DNA of 64,000 nucleotides, taken from Hydrogenophaga pseudoflava (GTDB lineage Bacteria; Pseudomonadota; Gammaproteobacteria; Burkholderiales; Burkholderiaceae_C). The stretch is from NCBI RefSeq assembly GCF_031020795.1, contig NZ_JAVHJP010000006.1, forward strand, positions 248,001 to 312,000, given 5' to 3'. The notes beneath the pieces are model-generated. The model made no database searches, was not told the DNA's origin, and worked only from the letters and a program-made list of their open reading frames with translations. Positions 45,820 to 53,851 of the stretch are shown one piece after another. The position numbers and the translations under genes are program-made. Every line of letters starts with the position of its first letter. Position 1 is the first letter of the stretch.

Positions 45820-46494
45820 TCAGACCACCTCGATCGTTGCCTGCATCAGTTGGTGCGCCTCACCGCAGTAGACCGTGCAGTACATCAGATAGCGCCCCGG
45901 CTTCTGGAAGGTCATGGTGGCTTCGGTGATGCGTCCGGGCTGCACCCGCATCATGCGTCCCGCCGTGCCCAGCTGGATGGAGGCGCCGTGGGCGATGTCC
46001 ACCGACATGATCCTGAAGCGGTAGGCCTGGCCAGCGTCCAGGCGCAAGGCGGTGGGCAGGTAGTACCACTTGCCGGCGGTCATCAGCACATCGATGGGCT
46101 GGTTTTTGTCGGCAGGCGCTACTGGCATGGTATGGCCGGCATGCGGATCCATGGCGGCCATGCTGCCGGCCATGTGGCGCGGATAGACGCTGCCATCGGG
46201 CATGCGGTAGCGTTCGGCAAACTCGGCGGTCTGGTGGCTGAACTCTTCGGCGTCCGGCCCGACTGCCGCAGCACCGTGTCCGCCGTGTCCTGCGGAGGCC
46301 GCTGCCGGAGTCTGCGGGTCGGTACCAGCATGTTCTGCGTGGCCGTTCGGCGCTGGGGGGTGATCCAGTCCCAGCAGGGCAAAGGGGCCGGGCGCAGCGC
46401 CATAGGCGGCCCACAGGCCGTACAGGCTGATGCCGCCAAAGCCGCTGGCAGCGATGAAGCCGCGCCGGGTGCTGAAATGCGGGGTCCGGTCCAT
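45820..46494 (-). CDS. Heme-copper oxidase subunit II homologue (CuA, Tat-type signal)
   Basis: A 224-aa exported protein. STRRGFIAASGFGG is a twin-arginine-like signal or anchor, followed by a His/Gly/Ala-rich linker and a cupredoxin domain. The CuA ligands are all there: His in DIAHGAS and Cys, Cys, His, Met in CTVYCGEAHQLM. The Glu normally between the cysteines is Val, which is tolerated since it binds through its backbone. It should accept electrons from a periplasmic donor and pass them to the subunit I homologue. Confidence 0.85.
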   Translation of the reverse strand: MDRTPHFSTRRGFIAASGFGGISLYGLWAAYGAAPGPFALLGLDHPPAPNGHAEHAGTDPQTPAAASAGHGGHGAAAVGPDAEEFSHQTAEFAERYRMPDGSVYPRHMAGSMAAMDPHAGHTMPVAPADKNQPIDVLMTAGKWYYLPTALRLDAGQAYRFRIMSVDIAHGASIQLGTAGRMMRVQPGRITEATMTFQKPGRYLMYCTVYCGEAHQLMQATIEVV

Positions 46495-46504
46495 GCTGCA
46501 ACCC

Positions 46505-46993
46505 TCAGGCGTATTTCTGGTACACCGCCGTCTGCCCATCGGACAGCACCAGCAGCACCGCATACGGATCGCTGCGTCCGTTGTAGAGGGGGCCGTCCAT
46601 GCCGGGCGAACCGACCACCATGCCGGGTACGGTCAAGCCGATGGCCTGGGGCTTTTCGCGCAGCAGGCGCTGGATTTCGCGCACCGGCACATGCCCTTCG
46701 ATCACGTAGCCACCGACTGTGGCGGTATGGCAGGAACCCAGCTTGGCGGGCATTCCCAGCTGGGCGCGTTTGGCGTTGTTGCCGGTTTCATGCACCCGAA
46801 CGGGAAACCCCGCCTTTTCCACAATGGCCACCCAATCCTTGCAGCAGCCGCAACTGGGGTCCTTCCAGACCTCGACCAGCGGCAAGGTCGGCTGAGCGGC
46901 CCACGTCGCCCAAGGCAGACACAGCGCAGCTGTCAGCCAGGCACGTCGGTGCAGTGAGGGGGCGGCGAGCTTCTCTGGGCTGGGTGTATGCAC
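46505..46993 (-). CDS. DUF411 metal-binding protein
   Basis: A 162-aa exported protein: signal RRAWLTAALCLPWATWAAQ, then the DUF411 domain with VEVWKDPSCGCCKDWV (CxCC metal site), GSCHTATVGGYVIEGHVP and SDPYAVLLV. DUF411 proteins belong to copper-resistance loci. The GTG at 46993 has AAGGAG 8 bases upstream. It is the first gene of the second copper operon, downstream of a CopR-like box. Confidence 0.87.
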   Translation of the reverse strand: MHTPSPEKLAAPSLHRRAWLTAALCLPWATWAAQPTLPLVEVWKDPSCGCCKDWVAIVEKAGFPVRVHETGNNAKRAQLGMPAKLGSCHTATVGGYVIEGHVPVREIQRLLREKPQAIGLTVPGMVVGSPGMDGPLYNGRSDPYAVLLVLSDGQTAVYQKYA

Positions 46994-47069
46994 GGCACGT
47001 TCTCCTTGTATCGATTCCGTCTTGCCATGCAGTCTAGGACCGGGATTCCAGCGACGAGATGACGGCAAG

Positions 47070-47085
47070 ATTGCATTTTTGTCAG
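47070..47085. promoter_or_regulatory. Candidate CopR box before DUF411
   Basis: ATTGCATTTTTGTCAG shares the pattern ATTRCA-N4-TGTCA with the box in the copR-tolC gap (50680-50695) and resembles CusR/CopR boxes (ATGACA-N4-TGTCAT type). It lies 77 bases before the DUF411 start. Confidence 0.5.
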
Positions 47086-47099
47086 CTTGGTGGCCGGCC

Positions 47100-47127
47100 A
47101 AAAAAAAGCCGCGCTGGGGCGCGGCTT
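47100..47127 (-). terminator. Rho-independent terminator after the CusF-like gene
   Basis: On the minus strand AAGCCGCGC and GCGCGGCTT pair around a 4-base loop and are followed by a run of T. It separates the tolC-to-cusF operon from the DUF411 operon. Confidence 0.88.
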
Positions 47128-47149
47128 GTGGCTGGAACAGCGGTGGGCC

Positions 47150-47488
47150 TCACTTCGCCGGCTGGATGTCGGTCACCGTCATCTGGCCATTTTCGCTGGT
47201 GGCCATGAACAGGATCCTGGCGCCGACCGCGGCTTTGTCCAGCAGGGCCTTGTCCTTGGCCACGAACACCATGGTCATGGGTGGCATGTCCATGTGCTTG
47301 ATTTCACCGTGCTTGATGGTGATCTTGCCGGCGTCCTTGTCGATCTTTCGCACCTCGCCTTCGGTCATTCCGGGTGTGGCCGCCATGTCCGTCTTGGCGT
47401 GGTCCATGTTCATCTGGGCAAACACAGGATGGATGGCAAAGGCTGTGAACGCCAGTGCGCCCGCACTCAAAATCACTCGCGGCTTCAT
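47150..47488 (-). CDS. CusF-like periplasmic copper-binding protein
   Basis: A 112-aa protein with signal peptide (RVILSAGALAFTAFAIHPVFAQ) and a CusF-type OB fold (EVRKIDKDAGKITIKHGEIK, then MDMPPMTMVFVA). The Cu(I) ligands His, Met and Met of CusF align (H..., PPMTM), but the tryptophan that caps copper in CusF is a methionine here (MDMPPMTM). It probably shuttles Cu(I) in the periplasm. Last gene of the tolC operon. Confidence 0.85.
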   Translation of the reverse strand: MKPRVILSAGALAFTAFAIHPVFAQMNMDHAKTDMAATPGMTEGEVRKIDKDAGKITIKHGEIKHMDMPPMTMVFVAKDKALLDKAAVGARILFMATSENGQMTVTDIQPAK

Positions 47489-47529
47489 CTTGGATTCCTT
47501 TCGTTGGGTGAACATCGCCAGAAAGGCGC

Positions 47530-48024
47530 TCACTTGGCCGCCACCTTGACCTGGCCCTTCATGCCAGCGTCGAAATGGCCCACGTGCAGGCACGCGAAAT
47601 CCACGGTGCCGGCCCTGGTGAACTGCCAGATGACCTCGCCCTGCTTGCCGGGCGCCAGCGAGATCTTGTTGGGCTCGTCGTGCTCCATGTCGGGGAATTT
47701 CTTCATGACCTCGTAGTGCTCCGCCAGTTCCTGGGGCGTGCCCAGGCTGAACTCGTGCTTGACGCTGTCGGTGTTCTTCAGGACGAAGCGGACGGTTTCA
47801 CCCCGCTTGACCTGGATGTCCGACGGCTTGAAGCGCATGCCGTTGCTCATGTCGACCTGGATCGTGCGTGTGACCTTGGCGGCGACACCCGGTTTGCCAA
47901 TGGGTGACTCCTCGTGGTGGCCGCCGCTGTGAGTGCCACCGGCGAAGGCAGCCGACGAGGCCAAAGTGGCCGCAGCGAACGCAAGGCCGGCACGGGAGAT
48001 GAAGTGGGACTGGAAGGATTTCAT
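47530..48024 (-). CDS. Periplasmic cupredoxin
   Basis: A 164-aa exported blue-copper-like protein. After the signal (AGLAFAAATLASSAAFA) comes a His-rich stretch (GGTHSGGHHEE), then the cupredoxin fold with the type-1 ligands His in VKHEFSLG and Cys, His, Met in ACLHVGHFDAGM. It probably binds or transfers copper together with the multicopper oxidase encoded just upstream. Confidence 0.87.
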   Translation of the reverse strand: MKSFQSHFISRAGLAFAAATLASSAAFAGGTHSGGHHEESPIGKPGVAAKVTRTIQVDMSNGMRFKPSDIQVKRGETVRFVLKNTDSVKHEFSLGTPQELAEHYEVMKKFPDMEHDEPNKISLAPGKQGEVIWQFTRAGTVDFACLHVGHFDAGMKGQVKVAAK

Positions 48025-48092
48025 GGTTGTCTTTGGGTTCTGGTTGTGAAAGCGGTTGAGGGAAAGCGGTGGTGAGGCCTGTCACGGCCCTT

Positions 48093-49481
48093 TCAGTGCG
48101 ACATGCCTTTGGCGGTCGGTTTGACCACCTGCGCGGCAGCGGGCGTCTTGTCGCTGCTGGCCGCAGGGCGTGGTGTCGGGGGTAGCGCCCCGGTCCATTC
48201 GTAGGCCACGGTGCCCTGCGGGAACTTGTAAGGGCCGGGGTCCTTGTAGTCGCCCGGTTTCTGGTCCTTGCGGACCTTGAAGACCGTGAACATGCCGCCC
48301 ATTTCCAGAGGGCCGAACTGGCCGGTGCCGGTCATCATGGGCGCCGTGTTGTCGGGAATCTGCATCTGCATCTCGCCCATGTCGGCCATGCCGCGTTCAC
48401 CCATGAGCATGTAGTCGGGCGCGACCTTCTGGATCTTCTTGACCAGACCTCGGTGGTCCACGCCGATCATGGTCGGCACATCGTGGCCCATGGCGTTCAT
48501 GGTGTGGTGGCTCTTGTGGCAGTGCAGGGCCCAGTCGCCTTCTTCGTCGGCGATCAGCTCGATCTGGCGCATCTGCCCCACGGCCACGTCGGTGGTGACT
48601 TCGTACCAGCGGGTGCTGGGTGGGGTCGGTCCGCCGTCGGTGCCCGTGACCAGGAACTCGTGGCCGTGCAGGTGGATCGGGTGGTTGGTCATGGTGAGGT
48701 TGCCCACCCGGATGCGCACGCGGTCGTTCAGGCGCACGTTGAGCGTGTCGATGGCCGGGAACACCCGGCTGTTCCAGCACCAGATGTTGAAGTCGGTCAT
48801 GGTGTTGACCTTGGGCGTCTTGCTGCCGGGCTCCACGTCGAAGGCGTTGAGCAGGAAGCAGAAGTCGCGGTCCACCTCGTTGATGTGCGGGTGTTTGGCC
48901 TTGGGGTGGGTCACCCACATGCCCATCATGCCCATGGCCATCTGAACCATCTCGTCGGCGTGCGGGTGGTACATGAAGGTGCCGGGGCGCCGCGCCTCGA
49001 ACTCGTACACATAGGTCTTGCCCACGGGAATCGCGCGCTGGGTCAGGCCGCCCACGCCGTCCATGCCGCTGGGCAGGCGCTGGCCGTGCCAGTGCACGGT
49101 CGTGTGTTCGGGCAGCTTGTTGGTCACGAAGATGCGCACCCGGTCGCCCTCGACCACCTCGATGGTCGGGCCGGGGCTCTGGCCGTTGTAGCCCCACATG
49201 TTGACCTTGAAACCGGGCGAGACCTCGCGCACCACCGGCTCGGCCACCAGGTGGAATTCCTTGACGCCGTTGTTCATGCGCCAGGGCAAGGTCCAGCCGT
49301 TGAGTGTGACCACCGGGTTGTAGGGCCGGCCGGTCTGGGGCAGCAGCGGCGGCGCGGTGTCGACCGAGGTCTGGATGACGGGTTCGGGCAAACCCGCCAG
49401 GGCGGAACGGGCCACGGCCAGGCCGGCCACGGAGGCGGCGGCACCGGCGAAAAACTGTCGTCTGGAGTGGGTGTTCGTCAT
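48093..49481 (-). CDS. Multicopper oxidase (CopA/CueO-like, Tat-exported)
   Basis: A 462-aa periplasmic oxidase that likely converts Cu(I) to the less toxic Cu(II). The twin-arginine signal is SRRQFFAGAAASVAGLA. The four copper motifs are HWHG (about residue 128), HPHA (about 170), HPIHLHGH (about 265) and HCHKSHHTMNAMGH (about 322). It is shorter than Pseudomonas CopA and lacks its Met-rich repeat block. The C-terminal tail is Pro/Ala-rich. It follows tolC by 14 bases. Confidence 0.9.
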   Translation of the reverse strand: MTNTHSRRQFFAGAAASVAGLAVARSALAGLPEPVIQTSVDTAPPLLPQTGRPYNPVVTLNGWTLPWRMNNGVKEFHLVAEPVVREVSPGFKVNMWGYNGQSPGPTIEVVEGDRVRIFVTNKLPEHTTVHWHGQRLPSGMDGVGGLTQRAIPVGKTYVYEFEARRPGTFMYHPHADEMVQMAMGMMGMWVTHPKAKHPHINEVDRDFCFLLNAFDVEPGSKTPKVNTMTDFNIWCWNSRVFPAIDTLNVRLNDRVRIRVGNLTMTNHPIHLHGHEFLVTGTDGGPTPPSTRWYEVTTDVAVGQMRQIELIADEEGDWALHCHKSHHTMNAMGHDVPTMIGVDHRGLVKKIQKVAPDYMLMGERGMADMGEMQMQIPDNTAPMMTGTGQFGPLEMGGMFTVFKVRKDQKPGDYKDPGPYKFPQGTVAYEWTGALPPTPRPAASSDKTPAAAQVVKPTAKGMSH

Positions 49482-49495
49482 GTTCTGGTGTCCTT

Positions 49496-50602
49496 TCAAT
49501 GCGCTGCTGCGGCCGGGGCATCGCCACCGGCGCCTCCCAGGCCGACAAAGCTGTCCGGCTCGCCGCCTTGCAGGACCCACTGCAGATCCGCCTCGGCCAG
49601 CCAGAAGTCACGCTGCGCGCCGATGGCGTCCACGGTGGCCTGGGACTGGTTGCGCACCTCGTCCAGCAGGTCCCACACGCTCTTGAGCATGCCGTTGTAG
49701 TGCAGCACCGTCTCTTCGGTGATGAACTCGCGGGTCTTCAGAATGTCCCCCTGGCTGTCCTGGGCCAGGGCGTGGGCGGCCCGATAGGTGCTCATGGCCG
49801 TCCTGGACAGTGCACGGTTGCGCAGGCTCTGCGCCACCGGCAACTGGTTGCGAACCGCCTCGGCGCGCTTTTGCAGATCAGCCGCGGCCATGGGCTGGGC
49901 TGGAATGTCTGGCAACCGGTCCGGCAGCGCAAAACCATCCTGCAGGCCTGTTTGTCCCATGGACTCGACCAGCTTGGACTGGGCCTGGGCGGCGGCATGC
50001 TCTGCCCGTCGCAGATTCATGCGTGCGTTGGACAAAGCCAGTTGAACCGGCGCCAGTTGCAGCTTGCTCCAGTTGCCCACGGTCACCATGCGCTGACCCA
50101 GTTCATGCGCGGCCTGGGCAGCCTCCAGCATGTCGCGCTGGTGCTTCAGCACCTGTTGGGCAGCCACGGCTTCGATCCAGGCTTTGCGGCCGGCCGCAGC
50201 CACCTCCAGCACCTCACTGGCATCCTCGACGCGGCGTTGAAGGCTGGGGTCGAGTTCCGTCCAGCGGCCCTCGGCAATCAGCCGCTCGTTCTGGTCGCCC
50301 AGTCGCGCCAGCGGGCGCGCCAGTTCTTTGTGCACACGCCATGCCATGCGGACCGCGGCCTCGGGGGTCGCGACCGCAGCACCGGTCGGCGCCGCCGCCG
50401 GGTTGCCGGCGGTCGGGTTGGCCTGCTCCCACTTGAGTACGTCGACATGACCCCGTTTGAATGCGCCCACCGCGTCGTTGGCGCGACGCCAGTCGGCTTC
50501 CTGCGACGGGCTGGTGGTCTGCGCCGCAAGCGCGAAGGGGAGGCTCAAGAGGCTCGCAGCCAGCAGATGGTGGCCGGCCCGATTGAGGAATGAAGTTGTC
50601 AC
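49496..50602 (-). CDS. TolC-like outer-membrane efflux protein
   Basis: A 368-aa exported protein with signal peptide (HLLAASLLSLPFALAAQ) and long coiled-coil helices (EVLEVAAAGRKAWIEAVAAQ; ALSNARMNLRRAEHAAAQAQSKL) of the TolC family. It is shorter than TolC (about 430-490 aa) and seems to have one clear helical repeat. First gene of the copper operon, divergent from copR. No membrane-fusion or RND pump gene is in the window. Confidence 0.78.
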   Translation of the reverse strand: MTTSFLNRAGHHLLAASLLSLPFALAAQTTSPSQEADWRRANDAVGAFKRGHVDVLKWEQANPTAGNPAAAPTGAAVATPEAAVRMAWRVHKELARPLARLGDQNERLIAEGRWTELDPSLQRRVEDASEVLEVAAAGRKAWIEAVAAQQVLKHQRDMLEAAQAAHELGQRMVTVGNWSKLQLAPVQLALSNARMNLRRAEHAAAQAQSKLVESMGQTGLQDGFALPDRLPDIPAQPMAAADLQKRAEAVRNQLPVAQSLRNRALSRTAMSTYRAAHALAQDSQGDILKTREFITEETVLHYNGMLKSVWDLLDEVRNQSQATVDAIGAQRDFWLAEADLQWVLQGGEPDSFVGLGGAGGDAPAAAAH

Positions 50603-50617
50603 TGGTGTCGCTCCGTT

Positions 50618-50631
50618 TTGATATGGATCAA
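50618..50631. promoter_or_regulatory. FNR/ANR-type site upstream of tolC
   Basis: TTGATATGGATCAA is a perfect TTGAT-N4-ATCAA palindrome, 15 bases before the tolC ATG and about 117 bases before copR. Its position suits repression of the tolC operon or activation towards copR. Confidence 0.55.
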
Positions 50632-50679
50632 GCGGAGCGGATTCTGGAGGTGCCTGGCCGACACTCTCCTGTCGGTCAG

Positions 50680-50695
50680 ATTACAAAAATGTCAT
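50680..50695. promoter_or_regulatory. Candidate CopR box in the copR-tolC gap
   Basis: ATTACAAAAATGTCAT differs by one base from the palindrome ATGACA-N4-TGTCAT known for CusR/CopR-type regulators. It lies between the divergent tolC operon and copR-copS and probably serves both. Confidence 0.6.
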
Positions 50696-50747
50696 GTTTG
50701 AACCGACGCGTTTCAAGGCAGGCACACTTGCGGTCAGGAGAACGCAT

Positions 50748-51434
50748 GTGAAGATCCTGATTGTTGAAGACGAGCCCAAGGCCGGCGACTACCTGCGGCA
50801 GGGCCTGCGCGAGGCGGGCTATGCCGTGGACCTCGTCACCAACGGCGTGGACGGTCTGCACCACGGCCTGGAAGGCGACCACGACCTGTTGATCCTGGAC
50901 GTGATGCTGCCGGGCATGGACGGCTGGCAGGTGCTGCGCAACCTGCGCGCCCAGGGGCGCCAGATGCCGGTGCTCTTCCTCACCGCCCGGGACCAGGTCG
51001 AGGACCGCGTCAAGGGCTTGGAGCTGGGCGCCGACGACTACCTGGTCAAGCCGTTCTCGTTCGCCGAACTGCTGGCGCGGGTGCGCACCATCCTGCGAAG
51101 GGGTCGTTCCGGCATGGAGGCCACCACCCTGCAGGTGGCCGACCTGGAGCTGGACCTGCTGCGCCGCCGCGTGAGCCGGTCCGGCAAGCGCATCGACCTC
51201 ACCGCCAAGGAGTTCGGTCTGCTGGAGCTGCTGATGCGCCGGCAAGGCGAGGTGCTGCCGCGGTCGCTGATCGCATCCCAGGTGTGGGACATGAATTTCG
51301 ACAGTGACACCAATGTGATCGAGGTCGCCATGCGACGCCTGCGGGCCAAGGTGGACGACCCCTTCGAGCCGCGTCTGATCCAGACCGTCCGGGGCATGGG
51401 CTATGTGCTGGAAGCGCCCGAGGGCGCACGCTGA
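50748..51434 (+). CDS. copR: Heavy-metal response regulator (CopR/CusR type)
   Basis: A 228-aa OmpR-family regulator with receiver ([18 protein letters not shown]; phosphoacceptor Asp in [14 protein letters not shown]) and winged-helix domain ([24 protein letters not shown], then [18 protein letters not shown]). The [17 protein letters not shown] block is typical of the copper/silver group. The GTG at 50748 has AGGAG 7 bases upstream. It overlaps copS by one base and likely activates the copper genes on both sides. Confidence 0.9.
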   Translation: MKILIVEDEPKAGDYLRQGLREAGYAVDLVTNGVDGLHHGLEGDHDLLILDVMLPGMDGWQVLRNLRAQGRQMPVLFLTARDQVEDRVKGLELGADDYLVKPFSFAELLARVRTILRRGRSGMEATTLQVADLELDLLRRRVSRSGKRIDLTAKEFGLLELLMRRQGEVLPRSLIASQVWDMNFDSDTNVIEVAMRRLRAKVDDPFEPRLIQTVRGMGYVLEAPEGAR

Positions 51435-52822
51435 TGCCGGGGCGGCTCTCCCTCACCGCGCGGCTGACCGCGTTCTACACGCTGGTGTCGGCCCTGGTGC
51501 TGATCGGCATGGGGCTGCTGGTTTCGCAGGCGACCGGGCGGCACTTCGTCGAGCTGGACCGGGACTACCTGAAAGACAAGATCGGCCTGGTCCAGAAGAT
51601 CGTCCGGGAATCGCCTACGCAGGCCGAGCGCTCGGCCCGTCTGGACGAGTTGCTGGGCAGCCACCATGGGCTGCGCATCGAACTGCGGCAGGGTGAGCGT
51701 CTCGTGTACGGCCGGGAAGGCTCGGGGTTTCCCGCCAACCTGCCCGCCGCGGATTCCGGCGCCGATCCGGTCGACTGGACCGAGGGCCGCCAGAACCTGA
51801 GAGGACTGTCGGCCCGGGTCGACGCCCCTCCGGGCGCCGGAGACGACCCGGCGACGGCGCTGCAACTTCGCATGGCCCTGGACACCGAGCACCATGCGCA
51901 TTTCCTGCATGGGCTGCGCCACACCCTGGCGCTGTACCTGCTGGGCGCCATCCTGCTGAGCGGTCTGCTGGGCTGGTGGGCGGCGCGCCGCGGCCTGGCG
52001 CCACTGCGGGTCATCAAGGAACGCGCCATGACGGTCACGGCCCAGAAGCTGGATCAGCGCATGCCGGTGGACGCGGTGCCGGCCGAGTTTGCCGACCTGG
52101 CGCGGAGCCTGAACACCATGCTGGAGCGTCTGCAGGCCGACTTCGCGCGGCTGCAGGACTTCTCCAGCGACCTGGCGCACGAACTGCGCACCCCCATCAA
52201 CAACCTGCTGACCCAGACCCAGGTGTCGCTGGCGCAGAAACGGGACGCGAGCGCCTACCGGGACATCCTGGCCTCCAACGCCGAGGAGTTCCAGCGCCTG
52301 GCCCGCATGGTGTCGGACATGCTGTTTCTGGCCAAGACGGAGCACGGCATCGAACTGCCCAACCCGGAGGCCATCGCGCTCCACCAGGAAACAAGGGCGC
52401 TGTTCGAGTTCTACGACGCAGTGGCCGAGGACCGGCGCGTGCGGCTGACGCTCGCGGGCGAAGCCGTGGTGATGGGCGACCGCCTGATGGTGCGCAGGGC
52501 CATCGGCAACCTGCTGTCCAACGCCCTGCGGCATTCGCCGGACGGTGCGGAGGTGGCGGTGGTGATTGGACAACACGGCGCAAACACCACCCTGTGCCTG
52601 TCCAACAGCGGACCCACCATTTCGCCCGAAGTGCTGCCCCGGCTGTTCGACCGTTTCTTCCGGGTGGACAAATCGCGCAGCCACCCGGACTCCGACGGCA
52701 CCGGCCTGGGTCTGTCCATCACCCAGGCCATCATGGCAGCCCATGGCGGCACGGTGACGGCCAGTTCCCGCGACGGTCTCACGAGCTTCTGCCTGTTGTT
52801 TCCCGGATCGAGTTCCGGCTGA
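51434..52822 (+). CDS. copS: Heavy-metal sensor histidine kinase (CopS/CusS type)
   Basis: A 462-aa inner-membrane kinase. TM1 lies at residues 12-33, a periplasmic sensor of about 130 residues follows with His residues near its end (DTEHHAHFLHG), then TM2 (LALYLLGAILLSGLLGWWAARR), HAMP, the H-box DLAHELRTPINN and the ATPase motifs NLLSNALRHSP and GTGLGLSI. It probably senses periplasmic copper for CopR. Its start overlaps the copR stop (TGATG). Confidence 0.9.
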   Translation: MPGRLSLTARLTAFYTLVSALVLIGMGLLVSQATGRHFVELDRDYLKDKIGLVQKIVRESPTQAERSARLDELLGSHHGLRIELRQGERLVYGREGSGFPANLPAADSGADPVDWTEGRQNLRGLSARVDAPPGAGDDPATALQLRMALDTEHHAHFLHGLRHTLALYLLGAILLSGLLGWWAARRGLAPLRVIKERAMTVTAQKLDQRMPVDAVPAEFADLARSLNTMLERLQADFARLQDFSSDLAHELRTPINNLLTQTQVSLAQKRDASAYRDILASNAEEFQRLARMVSDMLFLAKTEHGIELPNPEAIALHQETRALFEFYDAVAEDRRVRLTLAGEAVVMGDRLMVRRAIGNLLSNALRHSPDGAEVAVVIGQHGANTTLCLSNSGPTISPEVLPRLFDRFFRVDKSRSHPDSDGTGLGLSITQAIMAAHGGTVTASSRDGLTSFCLLFPGSSSG

Positions 52823-52829
52823 CCGGCAG

Positions 52830-53837
52830 TCAGCACTCCACGATGGCCTTGATCACCCCGGCCGCCGGGTCGAGCAGGCTCTGGAAACGGGTGGGCACCT
52901 CGGCCAGCGCAATGCGGTGGGTGTTCAGGCTGTCCGGGATCTGGCCGGCGCGCATGGCGTCGAGCACAGTGACGAAGTCTTCGGCGGTGGCGTTGCGGCT
53001 GCCCAGCAGCGTCATCTCGCGCTTGTGGAATTCGGGATCGGAGAAGCTGATGGTTGCGCCCACCACCGAGATCAGCACGTAGCTGCCGCCGTGGGCGACG
53101 AAGCGGAACCCGCGCTCCATGGCCTGGGGGTTGCCGGTGGCATCGAACACCACGTCGTAGAACTCTCCGCTGGTCAGTGAGGCCAGCTGCGCTTCGTCGC
53201 CTTCGCCCAGCGGAACCCCCGCGTGAACGCCCAGCGAGCGGGTGCAGAAGTCCACCCGGTCCTGGCGGCCGTCCAGCGCGGTGACCTTGGCGCCGCGCAA
53301 CTGCGCAAAGATCATCGCCGCCATGCCGATGGGGCCGGCGCCCACCACCAGCACGCGCTGTCCGGCGCGCAGGCCCGAGCGGCGCACGGCGTGGGCGCCG
53401 ATGGCCAGGAACTCCACCATGGCGGCCTGGTCGAGTGTCACGCCTTCGGCCTTGTGCACGAATTGCTGCGGCACGCTGAGGTATTCGGTGAAGGCGCCAT
53501 CGCGGTGCACGCCCAGCACCTGGATGTGGGTGCAGCAGTTGGTCTTGCCGGCGCGGCAGGCAACGCAGGTGCCGCACGACAGGTAGGGCATGACGTAGGC
53601 GGCGTCGCCGGGGCGCAGGGCGCTGTCGGCCGGGGCGGCTTCGACGATGCCCGAGAGCTCGTGACCCATCACGCGCGGATAGCTCAGGTAGGGCTGCTTG
53701 CCGGTGAAGATGTGCAGGTCGGTGCCGCACACGCCCACGCGCCTGACCCGCAGCAGCACGTCGTGGGGGCCGCGTTCGGGCATGGGGCGTTCCTGGGCCA
53801 GCAAGGTGCCGGGGGTTTCGCAGACGACGGTCAGCAT
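52830..53837 (-). CDS. lgoD: Zinc-dependent L-galactonate/L-gulonate 5-dehydrogenase-like protein
   Basis: A 335-aa medium-chain dehydrogenase. Catalytic zinc ligands lie in GVCGTDLH and GHELSG, the structural zinc in CGTCVACRAGKTNCC, and the NAD site in VLVVGAGPIGMAA. ISFSDPEFHKREMTLLGSRNAT strongly recalls E. coli LgoD (YjjN), which oxidises L-galactonate to D-tagaturonate; RspB (L-gulonate) is a close alternative. It is the last gene of the uxaA operon, whose other enzymes would process its product. Confidence 0.75.
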   Translation of the reverse strand: MLTVVCETPGTLLAQERPMPERGPHDVLLRVRRVGVCGTDLHIFTGKQPYLSYPRVMGHELSGIVEAAPADSALRPGDAAYVMPYLSCGTCVACRAGKTNCCTHIQVLGVHRDGAFTEYLSVPQQFVHKAEGVTLDQAAMVEFLAIGAHAVRRSGLRAGQRVLVVGAGPIGMAAMIFAQLRGAKVTALDGRQDRVDFCTRSLGVHAGVPLGEGDEAQLASLTSGEFYDVVFDATGNPQAMERGFRFVAHGGSYVLISVVGATISFSDPEFHKREMTLLGSRNATAEDFVTVLDAMRAGQIPDSLNTHRIALAEVPTRFQSLLDPAAGVIKAIVEC

Positions 53838-53851
53838 GGTGTTCCTTGGGT

